From assembly GCA_020427155.1 (NCBI GenBank), contig JAGQOW010000022.1, positions 1-49,419 on the forward strand: a DNA stretch of 49,419 bases. The letters run 5' to 3'. The stretch is from Planctomycetales bacterium. GTDB lineage: Bacteria > Planctomycetota > Planctomycetia > Pirellulales > Lacipirellulaceae. The position numbers were made by a program, and so were the translations under genes. Under the pieces are notes generated by a model. The model searched no databases. It saw only the letters and a program-made list of their open reading frames with translations, and had not been told where the DNA came from. Positions within the stretch are counted from its first letter, which is position 1. The number at the start of each line of letters is the position of its first letter. Shown piece after piece: positions 37,195 to 45,171 of this stretch.

Positions 37195-37653
37195 ATGAGC
37201 GGTTTTCTGGATAAGGCCTGCGTATGGCTGGCCACCGGTTTGGGGATCGGGCTGGTGAGCCCTGCGCCGGGGACCGTGGGTGGCTTGTGGGGCCTGCCGC
37301 TGGCTTGGGCCGTAGCGCTACTGCCGACGGTCGAAGCGCGGTTGATAGTCATTCTGCTGATGGGACTGGTGAGCGTCGCCATTTGTTCGCGCGCTGTGCG
37401 GGCGCTGGGGGGAGGCAAGGATCCGCAGGTGATTGTGCTAGACGAAATCGCGGCGCTGCCGGTGGTGTTTCTGGGCGTCGAGGCGAGCGGCTGGACGTGG
37501 CTGGTCGGCTGGGGGTTGTTCCGCGTATTCGACATTCTGAAGCCGCCGCCGGTACGGCAGTTCGAACGCCTGCCCGGCGCCCTGGGAATCGTGGCCGACG
37601 ACTTTGTGGCAGCAGGGTTTGGCTGTGCGGTGTTGTGGGGGATGGGCAGCTAG
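37195..37653 (+). CDS. pgpA: Phosphatidylglycerophosphatase A
   Basis: A 152-residue integral membrane phosphatase that makes phosphatidylglycerol from its phosphate. Family marks are present: GLVSPAPGTVGGLWGLP at the first helix, the acidic DPQVIVLDEIAALPV motif, and FRVFDILKPPPVRQFERLPGALGIVADD near the C-terminus. Length and helix number (four) are normal for PgpA. The start could be ATG 37195 or ATG 37186; the shorter is given. A CDP-alcohol phosphatidyltransferase that might act in the same lipid pathway lies at 1093, far from here. An inverted repeat starts 3 nt after the stop codon. Confidence 0.92.
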   Translation: MSGFLDKACVWLATGLGIGLVSPAPGTVGGLWGLPLAWAVALLPTVEARLIVILLMGLVSVAICSRAVRALGGGKDPQVIVLDEIAALPVVFLGVEASGWTWLVGWGLFRVFDILKPPPVRQFERLPGALGIVADDFVAAGFGCAVLWGMGS

Positions 37654-37655
37654 GC

Positions 37656-37763
37656 AAAGCGGAAAGCCGAAAGAGGAAGGGGGAGAGTGGAGGGCTGCGA
37701 TCGTTCTCATCTTCTGACTTCTGCACGGGCATTCCTTTTTTTCGGCTCTCGGCTTTCCGCTTT
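37656..37763. repeat. Purine-rich inverted repeat after pgpA
   Basis: The arms 37656-37670 (AAAGCGGAAAGCCGA) and 37749-37763 are perfect 15-bp inverse copies around 78 nt of purine-rich, then pyrimidine-rich sequence. The arm begins directly after the pgpA stop. A related purine-rich text (AAAGCGGAA core) appears in the uvrA linker at 48171-48207. The spacer 37654-38002 contains no convincing gene; it holds this repeat and the hairpins at 37939-37973. Confidence 0.6.
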
Positions 37764-37938
37764 TGATCCCCCCTTTGCTGGGGTTTTGACCGCTGCGCCG
37801 GGGTTCCGCTTTTGGGACAAAACTGCATGCCTGCAATCGCTACGAAGATTGGGTTGCCCTTAGGGCGGGTGCAAAAAGCGTGCTGGGGTGATTATCGCAA
37901 TTGCGAAGAGGCGAGGCTACCATCGTTTTTGGCCGCTT

Positions 37939-37973
37939 GTGCCTTCGGCACCCAGGCAACGAAGTTGTCTGGG
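37939..37973. repeat. Pair of adjacent hairpins, REP-like
   Basis: Two tight hairpins abut: GTGCC-TTC-GGCAC (37939-37951) and CCCAGGCAAC-GAA-GTTGTCTGGG (37951-37973, with one G-T pair). Just upstream the text GGCGAGGCTACC (about 37909-37920) repeats part of the terminator arm at 18421-18431. This looks like a patch of dispersed palindromic sequence. Confidence 0.45.
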
Positions 37974-38002
37974 CTACCCATTACCCGCTGTAGGGAGAGC
38001 GC

Positions 38003-38302
38003 TCAGGGAGCGGTTGGTTTGTCGACGTGAAACTCTGGGGGAATTTTTTGCGGGTGCCGGATGGCGATGGTTTTCGTGCGGCTTTGATGGCCCGCTACGA
38101 TTTGGACGTGCGATTTCGGTACGTTGCAGAGCCGGGCGAACCAGCGCACGAGATGTGCGTTGGCTTTGTTGTCGACCGGCGGGGCGGTGATCGTCACCTT
38201 GAGGGCGTCTCCCAGCAAGCCCACGATGTGGTCTTGCGACGATCGCGGCACAACTTTCAGGCGAAGCTTCAGCACCTGCTCGTCGAATACGTAATGCGCC
38301 AT
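38003..38302 (-). CDS. DUF167 (YggU-like) family protein
   Basis: A 99-residue protein of the small alpha-beta DUF167 family. The family pattern is complete: LRLKVVPRSSQDHIVG, LKVTITAPPVDNKANAHLVRWFARL, and VPKSHVQIVAGHQSRTKTIAI. The function of the family is not known; members are widespread in bacteria, archaea and eukaryotes. ATG 38302 is clear. It lies downstream of the exporter operon on the same strand but 102 nt beyond its last gene, so it may or may not be co-transcribed. Confidence 0.88.
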   Translation of the reverse strand: MAHYVFDEQVLKLRLKVVPRSSQDHIVGLLGDALKVTITAPPVDNKANAHLVRWFARLCNVPKSHVQIVAGHQSRTKTIAIRHPQKIPPEFHVDKPTAP

Positions 38303-38404
38303 GACGGAGAGTCCTGTGTGCCAAATGGTATCACGCTTCGGATTGCGAGCGGCTTGCGGTGTTGCGAGTGAGGGGCCGTCGTGGGCGGGGCGTCTGCGAG
38401 AGGA

Positions 38405-39133
38405 TTATTGATTGCGATGCTGCTGCCGTTGCATGGCGCCGTCTTCCATTTCGTAGATAGTGTCGAAGACGTCCAGCGAGCGGTGGTCGTGCGTGACGAC
38501 AATAACGCCGGCCTGTTGTTCGTGGGCGACTTGGGCAAACAGCTCCATGACCTGACGGCCGCGCTGGCCGTCGAGTGCGGCAGTCGGCTCGTCGGCCAAG
38601 ATCACGCCGGGGCGATTGGCGAGTGCGCGGGCAACGGCGACGCGCTGCTGTTGCCCGCCGGAGAGCGCGGCCGGGAGATTGTCGGCGCGATCGCCGACGC
38701 CGAGATAGTCGAGGAGCTCGAGCGACCGCCGCCGGGCGGCGTGATGCGAGGCGCCGTTGAGTTGGAGGGCGATCTGCACGTTCTCTACAGCGGTGAGAAA
38801 CGGGATGAGATTGGATTTCTGAAAAATGAAACCGATATGACGACGGCGGAAAGTGCGGAGGTTGCCATAGGCAGCGGGACCGTCGTGTACGAGCTGACCG
38901 CCGATGTAGACCTGGCCCGTGGTGGGCGGATTGATAAGCCCGACAGCGGTCAGGAAGGTCGATTTGCCCGAGCCACTCGGGCCAAGCAGGGCAACCACTT
39001 CGCCGCAACGGACTTGCATGGTGGCGTTGCGCATGGCGACAACTTCGATGTTGCCGGCGCCGTAGACTTTCGTCAGTTGACGGGTTTCGATGGCGAAAGT
39101 GGGCGAGTTTTCTGGAGCGGCTAAGACGGTCAT
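38405..39133 (-). CDS. ABC transporter ATPase (MacB/DevA type)
   Basis: A 242-residue ATPase with Walker [11 protein letters not shown]-loop [13 protein letters not shown], signature [15 protein letters not shown], Walker B VILADEPT and switch H in VVTHDHRS. It is of the LolD/MacB/DevA group that powers FtsX-type permeases. It is the last gene of a three-gene operon with overlapping starts and stops (ATGA at 39130-39133). The substrate is unknown. Confidence 0.93.
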   Translation of the reverse strand: MTVLAAPENSPTFAIETRQLTKVYGAGNIEVVAMRNATMQVRCGEVVALLGPSGSGKSTFLTAVGLINPPTTGQVYIGGQLVHDGPAAYGNLRTFRRRHIGFIFQKSNLIPFLTAVENVQIALQLNGASHHAARRRSLELLDYLGVGDRADNLPAALSGGQQQRVAVARALANRPGVILADEPTAALDGQRGRQVMELFAQVAHEQQAGVIVVTHDHRSLDVFDTIYEMEDGAMQRQQHRNQ

Positions 39134-40341
39134 GACAAGGCCTCGTTGGGCGAGACCTTCAGAGCCTTCCAGATGCCGAGCAGGCTGGAGATGAACGAGA
39201 TGGCCAGAACAATTGCCGCCAATTGTAGCAAGTCGGCATCGGTGAGAATGACCCGTCGCGGAAAGTTTGGAAAGACGCGCTGGCCCAGCAAGTAGGCTAT
39301 GCCGTAGCCCATGGCTCCTAGCACCAGGGCCTGTTGCAGGATGAGCCCCAGGATGGTTGAGTTGGGAGCGCCGATAAGTTTGAGCAAGGCGATTGAGTGT
39401 ATCTTATCGAGCGTCAGAGTGTAGAGAATCAGCGCCATGATGACGGCGGCGATAATGGTGAGCAGTACTCGAAAGAGGCCGATCTGCCGTCGTACCTTTT
39501 CGACGGTACCGCGGAGCAGGAGTTGGCGTTGTTGCTCTTGGGTGAATACGGAGACGTCTCCCCAGCCGGAAATGACGTTGGCAACACGTTCGAGGTCGGC
39601 TGGGGATGCAACAGAAACCATGACGGCACTCACCTGAGGTCGGGCGATTTGAGGGAGCTCGGCGGCGGGTCTGTAGACGTTTTCGAGCAGCGCAGGTTGT
39701 TTGGCGGTAAGTTCGGTGCGGAGTCCGCGCGCTTCTCGCGAGGCGCGTTCGAGCCGGACTGCCTCGCCCGGAATATCAAATTGGATGGCCTGGGCGTCGG
39801 CGACGGTGAAGAAACCGATGCCGTCGCCGCTGGAACTAATCATGCTGCTGGTGATCCCGACGACCGTGTAAGTTTCTTTGCCGAGATTGACTTTTTCGCC
39901 CAGAGAGAGCCCTAAGGACTTATCGGCGATCATTTCGAAGTGAGCTTGCGCCAAGGGACGTCCGGCGGTGAGTGGGATCCAGTGCCCTTTGTCAGTTGGC
40001 CAGCTCAGGCCCAGGACGGCAATTCGCAAGGGTTTGCCGCGGCGTTCGCGCTGGACGGTATGATAGGCAAATTCACGGGCTCTTTGGACTCCAGGTACCG
40101 CCAGGGCCCGATGGACGAGATTTGGCGGGACGCGGGAGATTTCGGCAAAGGGACCGCGAGTCTTTCGTTGGACAATCCAGAGGTCGGCGCCAATACGATC
40201 TGCCAGCAGCGTGGCGTCTTCGATGATGCCGCGATAGATACCGCCCATTCCCATGACGATCATCAGCAGCATACCCACGCCAAGGGTAGTCAGTGTGAAA
40301 CGGCCTAGATTGTGGCGGATGTCTCTCGTGGCAAGATTCAT
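39130..40341 (-). CDS. FtsX/DevC-type ABC permease
   Basis: A 403-residue permease with one N-terminal membrane helix, a large periplasmic domain (about 40-270) and three C-terminal helices (about 285-310, 330-355 and 370-395). This is the MacB/FtsX layout. The motif RHNLGRFTLTTLGVGMLLMIVMGMGGIY opens the protein. It overlaps the ATPase gene at one end and the HlyD-type gene at the other, each by ATGA, implying coupled translation in equal amounts. The resemblance is closest to DevC (heterocyst glycolipid exporter) and MacB types; the cargo cannot be read. Confidence 0.9.
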   Translation of the reverse strand: MNLATRDIRHNLGRFTLTTLGVGMLLMIVMGMGGIYRGIIEDATLLADRIGADLWIVQRKTRGPFAEISRVPPNLVHRALAVPGVQRAREFAYHTVQRERRGKPLRIAVLGLSWPTDKGHWIPLTAGRPLAQAHFEMIADKSLGLSLGEKVNLGKETYTVVGITSSMISSSGDGIGFFTVADAQAIQFDIPGEAVRLERASREARGLRTELTAKQPALLENVYRPAAELPQIARPQVSAVMVSVASPADLERVANVISGWGDVSVFTQEQQRQLLLRGTVEKVRRQIGLFRVLLTIIAAVIMALILYTLTLDKIHSIALLKLIGAPNSTILGLILQQALVLGAMGYGIAYLLGQRVFPNFPRRVILTDADLLQLAAIVLAISFISSLLGIWKALKVSPNEALS

Positions 40342-41507
40342 GGCAACGAGATCCTTCGTCCGTCTCGAAGCGATACGAGCGGATCGGCAGGCGTGACAAC
40401 TATGGCGTCGGTTTCGAGCCCGCTGAGGATTTCAACGGCGTCGCTGCTGTGGAGCCCGAGCGTGACAGGTTGCCAACGAGCGCGACCCTGGACATTCACG
40501 AATACCCCCGTTTGATCGTTGCGAGCGACGACCAAATTGGCTGGGAGTCGTACGACTTGTTCTTTGCGCGCGACTTCGATGTAGACTTCCGCACGTTGGC
40601 CGATGGCCCAGTTGTCGGGAAGTTTGAGCACGCGGACATCGACCAGGAACTCGCGAGTTTCGCGATCGGCTTCTTTGCCGAGGCGCACGACGGCGCCAGG
40701 ATAGGAGCGTGCTGGCTCGGAGCGGTAGACAACGCGTGCGGATTGCTGCTCGGCCAGACCTGCCATGGCGGTTTCGTCGACCCAGGCGCTGATCCACAGT
40801 TCGTCGAGCGAAATGAGTGTCAGAATCGAGCTTCCGGGGACGACGACATCGCCGGGCTCGCGGCTTCGCTTGACGATCAGGCCGTCGAAAGGCGCTTCGA
40901 TTTGAGTGTCGGCGAGTCGAGCGCGATGGTATTCAAGCGTTTTTTCTGCAGTGACCAGCTCTTTTTCGCTCTCGGTGATGGCGGCTTCGGCCCGAGCGAC
41001 ATCGGCGACGGCAAGCGCCAGCAATTCGGTTGCCTTGTCGGCTTCCTCTTGACTCGCTGCATTGCTGGGGATCAGTGACTGAATGCGGTTGTTACTGCGG
41101 TGGGCCTGTTCGAAAACGGCGCTGGCTCGATCTTTGTCAATTCTTAGACGGTGGACTGCTGCGGTGGCGGCTTCGAGATTGGCCTGCGCAATGGCGACTT
41201 GCTGTTGGTATTCCTCGTCATCGAGCTGGACCAGTAGATCGCCTGCAGAAACAAGTCCGCCTTGATCGACGAGAATCGAGCCGATGCGGTCGGCGATCTT
41301 GGGGCTAATGGTCGCCTGAACACGCGCCTCGAGGGTGCCGGTGCCCATGACTTCGGAAACGATCGGACCTTGGCCGACCGAGTGGCTTTCGACTGGCAGC
41401 GGCGAATACTTCAACCAATAGATGCCGCCTGCGATCGCAATTGCCAGGGCGCCGACCTTCAGTACGCGCCAAAGCCAGCGGAGCAAGTAATTCCTGGAGC
41501 TGTTCAT
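40338..41507 (-). CDS. HlyD/DevB-type membrane fusion protein
   Basis: A 389-residue periplasmic adaptor. It has one N-terminal membrane helix (about 13-30), a lipoyl-like half (VQATISPKIADRIGSILVDQGGLVSAGDLLVQLDDEEY), a coiled-coil pair (about 85-190), the returning lipoyl half (IEAPFDGLIVKRSREPGDVV), and a beta-barrel domain. Together with the following permease and ATPase genes it would form a tripartite exporter. No TolC-like outer membrane gene is adjacent. The start ATG 41507 is 221 nt divergent from folD. Confidence 0.9.
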   Translation of the reverse strand: MNSSRNYLLRWLWRVLKVGALAIAIAGGIYWLKYSPLPVESHSVGQGPIVSEVMGTGTLEARVQATISPKIADRIGSILVDQGGLVSAGDLLVQLDDEEYQQQVAIAQANLEAATAAVHRLRIDKDRASAVFEQAHRSNNRIQSLIPSNAASQEEADKATELLALAVADVARAEAAITESEKELVTAEKTLEYHRARLADTQIEAPFDGLIVKRSREPGDVVVPGSSILTLISLDELWISAWVDETAMAGLAEQQSARVVYRSEPARSYPGAVVRLGKEADRETREFLVDVRVLKLPDNWAIGQRAEVYIEVARKEQVVRLPANLVVARNDQTGVFVNVQGRARWQPVTLGLHSSDAVEILSGLETDAIVVTPADPLVSLRDGRRISLP

Positions 41508-41728
41508 CTCATGAATCTGAAATGGGAGATTGCCGAGTCATTCTCGCCGCGATTGTAACACGAGCTACTCAAATCAAGCATCGGGAAGCGTAATGCAAGA
41601 CAGATTGGCCAAGGAGACAAGCGCGACGGGAACTAGTTTAATGCTTGCGGTGCTGCAGCCAAGCGAGATAATGGCGGGCTGCCCTTGCCAGACCATTCTC
41701 CAGCCTCTAGCCCCACTTCCTAGTTTTC

Positions 41729-42586
41729 ATGCCAGCTCAGATACTTGATGGAAAGTTGCTCGCTCGACAGATTCGCGGTGAATTAGCAGAGGAGGTTGCC
41801 GAGTTTGTTGCGAGCCGGGGGGTGACGCCGACCTTGGCGGCGGTGTTGGTGGGGGGCGATCCGGCGAGCGAAGTTTATGTGCGCAACAAGCGGCGAGATT
41901 GCGAGCAGGTCGGGATCGAGAGCCGGCTGCATCACTTGCCGGAAGAGACCTCGCAGGCCGAGCTCTTGGCGCTGATCGCAGAACTGAACGCAGATCGCTC
42001 GGTGCATGGGATCTTGGTGCAATTGCCGGTGCCGCCGCAGATTGCGACCGACGTGGTGCTCGAGTCGATCGATCCGTCGAAAGACGTCGACGCGTTTCAT
42101 GCAGAGAATGTGGGCCGAATTGTGCAGGGGCAGCCGCGGTTTTTGCCCTGTACGCCCAATGGGGTGATCGAGCTGTTGAAGCGCAACGAGCTGACGACCG
42201 TCGGGCAGCATGTGGTGATCGTGGGGCGGAGCGACATCGTGGGCAAGCCGCTGGCCAACATGTTGGTGCAGCGCGGGGTGGATGCGACGGTGACGGTTTG
42301 CCACAGTCGTACGCGCGACTTGCCGGCGGTGACGCGGCTGGCCGACATCTTGGTAGTGGCGATCGGGCGGGCAAACTTTGTGACTGCCGAGATGGTGAAG
42401 CCGGGGGCGATAGTGGTCGACGTGGGCATCAATCGGACTGACGAGGGGTTGGTGGGTGACGTGGAGTTCGCAGGCGTGAGCGAGGTGGCGAGCTGGATCA
42501 CGCCGGTGCCGGGGGGCGTAGGGCCGTTGACGCGGGTGATGCTGCTGCTGAATACGCTGACGGCGGCGCGGGCGGCTGTGGGGTGA
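41729..42586 (+). CDS. folD: Methylenetetrahydrofolate dehydrogenase / cyclohydrolase
   Basis: A 285-residue bifunctional enzyme of one-carbon metabolism that interconverts methylene- and formyl-tetrahydrofolate using NADP. Visible residues are Y50 and catalytic K54 (YVRNK), HGILVQLPVPPQI, the DVDAFHAENVGRI loop, VVIVGRSDIVGKPLANML for the nucleotide and the C-terminal TPVPGGVGPLTRVML motif. Length and motifs are complete. It stands alone on the plus strand between two minus-strand operons. Confidence 0.96.
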   Translation: MPAQILDGKLLARQIRGELAEEVAEFVASRGVTPTLAAVLVGGDPASEVYVRNKRRDCEQVGIESRLHHLPEETSQAELLALIAELNADRSVHGILVQLPVPPQIATDVVLESIDPSKDVDAFHAENVGRIVQGQPRFLPCTPNGVIELLKRNELTTVGQHVVIVGRSDIVGKPLANMLVQRGVDATVTVCHSRTRDLPAVTRLADILVVAIGRANFVTAEMVKPGAIVVDVGINRTDEGLVGDVEFAGVSEVASWITPVPGGVGPLTRVMLLLNTLTAARAAVG

Positions 42587-42619
42587 AACGTGCTGCGCTC
42601 GTGACGTGTGGCAGCGCGG

Positions 42620-43441
42620 CTAAGCGTCTGCCTGCCGTTGGCGTTGGGCTTCGTAGCAGAGCACGGCGGCAGTAGCCGAAACGTTGAGGCTGTCGGCAAT
42701 GCCGCGCATCGGGAGCTGCACCGTTTGGATCTCTTTTTGCTGCCAGGCCGTGGAAAGCCCCGCGGCTTCGTTGCCGAGGACGATGGCAGCGCCGCGGCGG
42801 TAGTCGGCGGCGGTGTAGAGCGTAGCGGCGTCGGGGCGGGCGGCGATGATCGGAAGCTGCCACTCGGAGAGCTTGGCGAGAACTTCGGCCGTGGTTGCTG
42901 CGCAGACATGGGGGGCGAAGACTGTGCCGAGGCTGGCGCGGATGGTGTTGGGATTGAACAGATCGGTTTGGCCATCGGCGATGATCGCGGCGTCGAGCCC
43001 TGCGCCGTCGGCGGTGCGGAGGATAGCGCCGACGTTGCCGGGCTTTTCGAGGCCTGCGAGCACTGCGACAAGCGGGCTGGGCGGCAGGCTGAGTCGATTT
43101 AAGCTGCGATCGGGGGTTTGAGCTACAACGAGCACGCCCTCGATGCGCTCGCCGAAGCAGAGTTTTTCGAACACCTCGGCAGTAACCGGCGAGACGACAG
43201 CGGTGGACTGGCTGATTTGCTCCACGATTTGCTTGGCTGCGAGGGTAGTGCAAAGCTCGGGGCAAACGAACACTTCGAGCGGTTCGATACCGAAGGCTAA
43301 CGCACGCTGGATTTCGCGGACGCCGTCGATGAGAAAACGTCTCTGCTTGGCACGTTGTCGAGCGGCACGCAGCTTGACGGCTTCTTTGACGCGGGCGTTT
43401 TGGCGGCTGGTGATCAGTTCAGGCATAGTTGATTGACTCAA
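42620..43441 (-). CDS. TrmH/SpoU-family RNA methyltransferase
   Basis: A 273-residue 2'-O-ribose RNA methyltransferase of the SPOUT knot class. An N-terminal L30e-like substrate domain (to about 105) contains TSRQNARVKEAVKLRAARQRAKQRRFLIDG. The catalytic half has the three SpoU motifs: EKPGNVGAILRTADGAG, VLGNEAAGLS and IPMRGIADSLNVSATAAVLCYE-like (LPMRGIADSLNVSATAAV). It modifies tRNA or 23S rRNA; the exact target is not clear, and TsnR- or RlmB-like roles are possible. ATG 43441 overlaps the stop of the upstream methyltransferase gene (ATGA). Confidence 0.92.
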   Translation of the reverse strand: MSQSTMPELITSRQNARVKEAVKLRAARQRAKQRRFLIDGVREIQRALAFGIEPLEVFVCPELCTTLAAKQIVEQISQSTAVVSPVTAEVFEKLCFGERIEGVLVVAQTPDRSLNRLSLPPSPLVAVLAGLEKPGNVGAILRTADGAGLDAAIIADGQTDLFNPNTIRASLGTVFAPHVCAATTAEVLAKLSEWQLPIIAARPDAATLYTAADYRRGAAIVLGNEAAGLSTAWQQKEIQTVQLPMRGIADSLNVSATAAVLCYEAQRQRQADA

Positions 43442-44310
43442 GCTGGCCAGCGGGCGAAGGCGCCGCTGGGGAGTTTTCTGCCATCGCGAGTTTGCAGGTA
43501 CAGCTTCCCGCTATTGGATAGTTGGCCACAGTGGCCAAAGATGCCGTCGGCGAGGTAGGCGCTGAGTTCGGCAGCGCCGATGCCTGGGGTGTGGCAAGTA
43601 CCTAGGATGAATACACGTCTTTCCGACGTTAGTTCTCCGCAGAGTTCTAGCAGCGGTAGTAAATCGTGCTGAATTAGCCAGCGCTGGCCCTGGGGGCCGT
43701 GTCCGTAGCTGGGTGGGTCGAGGATAACAGCGTCGTATTGGTTGCCGCGTTTGACTTCACGTTGGCAGAACTTGAGGGCGTCTTCGACGATCCAGCGGAT
43801 GGGGGCGTCGGCCAGGTCGGAGCGGACGGCGTTTTCGCGGGCGCGAGCGACCATGCTCTTGGAGGCGTCGACGTGGGTGACTTGTGCACCGGCTGATGCA
43901 GCCGCCAGGGTGCTACCGCCAGTGTAGGCAAACAGATTCAACACATTCACAGTTTTTTTGGCGCGATCAATTTGCCTGACGATCCATTGCCAATTGGCGA
44001 ACTGCTCGAAGAAGATGCCGATTTGTCCCGAGGGCAGAGGGGCTAACTGCAATTGGAAACGGCACTGCTCGGAGAGGCTCAATGGAAAGTCGATTTGGGC
44101 CGTTTGCCAGTTTTTGCTTGTCGTGACCCATATTCCGTCTGCTGCGCGATCTCCTTCGAAGCACGCGATTGCGTCGCCCCACAGATTTGGCAACTGTTTC
44201 TTTTCCTCGGCGCCGGGGCAAGGGCGATCGAGGACCCAGGGGCCAAACCGTTCTAGCTTTCGCCCGTCGCCAAAATCCAACAGTTCGTAGTCGGGCAGGT
44301 CGGTTGACAT
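43438..44310 (-). CDS. Class I SAM-dependent methyltransferase (RlmI/RlmK-like)
   Basis: A 290-residue protein with the S-adenosylmethionine-binding motif VLNLFAYTGGSTLAAASAGAQVTHVDAS (about 115-142) and catalytic motif VILDPPSYGHG (about 190). This is the DPPSYGxG pattern of rRNA cytosine-5 or guanine-N7 methyltransferases of the RlmI group. Unlike RlmI it lacks an N-terminal PUA domain; it begins with a short beta region. It is the middle gene of an SGNH hydrolase - methyltransferase - TrmH operon, 9 nt after the first and overlapping the last. Confidence 0.88.
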   Translation of the reverse strand: MSTDLPDYELLDFGDGRKLERFGPWVLDRPCPGAEEKKQLPNLWGDAIACFEGDRAADGIWVTTSKNWQTAQIDFPLSLSEQCRFQLQLAPLPSGQIGIFFEQFANWQWIVRQIDRAKKTVNVLNLFAYTGGSTLAAASAGAQVTHVDASKSMVARARENAVRSDLADAPIRWIVEDALKFCQREVKRGNQYDAVILDPPSYGHGPQGQRWLIQHDLLPLLELCGELTSERRVFILGTCHTPGIGAAELSAYLADGIFGHCGQLSNSGKLYLQTRDGRKLPSGAFARWPA

Positions 44311-44319
44311 TGTGGATTG

Positions 44320-45012
44320 TTATTTGTCGTCTTGCAGGTGCGGTTCGAGGATGGAGTTCCAGAGGTCGTAACCTTTGGCGCTGAGGTGCAGGCCGTCTTT
44401 AATGAACAAGTCGGCGGGCGGCATGGCTTCTTCCTCAAACGAGTCTTGGGTACTCACCATGGGAGTCCAGATGTCGATGAAGGTCATGCGCTCGCTGGAT
44501 TCGCACTCGGCGGCAATCAACTCGTTGGCAGCAGCCATGACGGGCGCCTTCTGCCAGCGCGAACGGCTGGGCTTGATGGCGACGTAGAGCAAGCGGGTGT
44601 CGGGCAGCGCGGTGAATAGCTTTTCTTGGAAGGCGAGAAAATCGTGATGCACTTGTTCGGCAGTTTTGCCCCGCGCGATGTCGTTGTCGCCGGCGTAAAA
44701 GACGACGATGCGTGGGTGGTGCTTGATTACCAACGTTTCGAGGTAGTGGGTCGAGTCACAGATTTCCGATCCGCCAAAGCCGCGGTTGGTGGCGTTGAGA
44801 TCGGGAAAGCTTTCGGGGAGTTTCCAGAGGACGATGCTAGAACTGCCGACGAAGACGATCCCCTCTTGGGCCGGGGGATTCTCCAAGTCGGCGGCTGCGA
44901 ACTTCTCGATCGCTGCTTGCCACTTCTCGGGTTTGCAGGGAAGTTCCTTGCCAATTGCTGGCGCTAGCGAAGTAAGCAGGAAGCAGATAGCGAGAAAACG
45001 AGGGGACTTCAT
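44320..45012 (-). CDS. Exported SGNH/GDSL-type hydrolase
   Basis: A 230-residue exported hydrolase with a signal peptide (cleavage near residue 21). Block I is GIVFVGSSSIVLW with the nucleophile serine near residue 58 and no GDS. Block II is NRGFGGSEI, block III is GDND, and block V is DGLHLS. These are the four conserved blocks of SGNH esterases and sugar acetylesterases. The substrate is likely an acylated carbohydrate or lipid (inference). It is divergent from uvrA and upstream of two methyltransferase genes that have no clear functional link. Confidence 0.88.
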   Translation of the reverse strand: MKSPRFLAICFLLTSLAPAIGKELPCKPEKWQAAIEKFAAADLENPPAQEGIVFVGSSSIVLWKLPESFPDLNATNRGFGGSEICDSTHYLETLVIKHHPRIVVFYAGDNDIARGKTAEQVHHDFLAFQEKLFTALPDTRLLYVAIKPSRSRWQKAPVMAAANELIAAECESSERMTFIDIWTPMVSTQDSFEEEAMPPADLFIKDGLHLSAKGYDLWNSILEPHLQDDK

Positions 45013-45066
45013 AAGTTGGTTCCTTGACTCGATAAACAGATGAATTCTTTGTCTTGAGTTGTTGTC

Positions 45067-45095
45067 TTGGGTTGTGGTGTGGGAATGCTTACAAT
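45067..45095 (+). promoter_or_regulatory. Candidate promoter of uvrA
   Basis: TTGGGT at 45067-45072 and TACAAT at 45090-45095 are separated by 17 bp, about 77 bp upstream of the uvrA ATG. No LexA-type operator was recognised. Pattern match only. Confidence 0.35.
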
Positions 45096-45171
45096 GGCCG
45101 GTTTGCGCTCCGGCGAGTCGTCGGATCGCGGCTCACGCCGATTCCTCACCATTTGCTGTTCACACGGACGT

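Noticed and set aside
37812..38030. Small plus-strand frame in the pgpA-DUF167 spacer
   Set aside because: It runs over hairpins and repeat-like text and has no credible start or domain.
42097..43071. Long minus-strand frame overlapping folD and the TrmH-type gene
   Set aside because: Ser/Thr/Pro-rich shadow frame crossing two well-supported genes.
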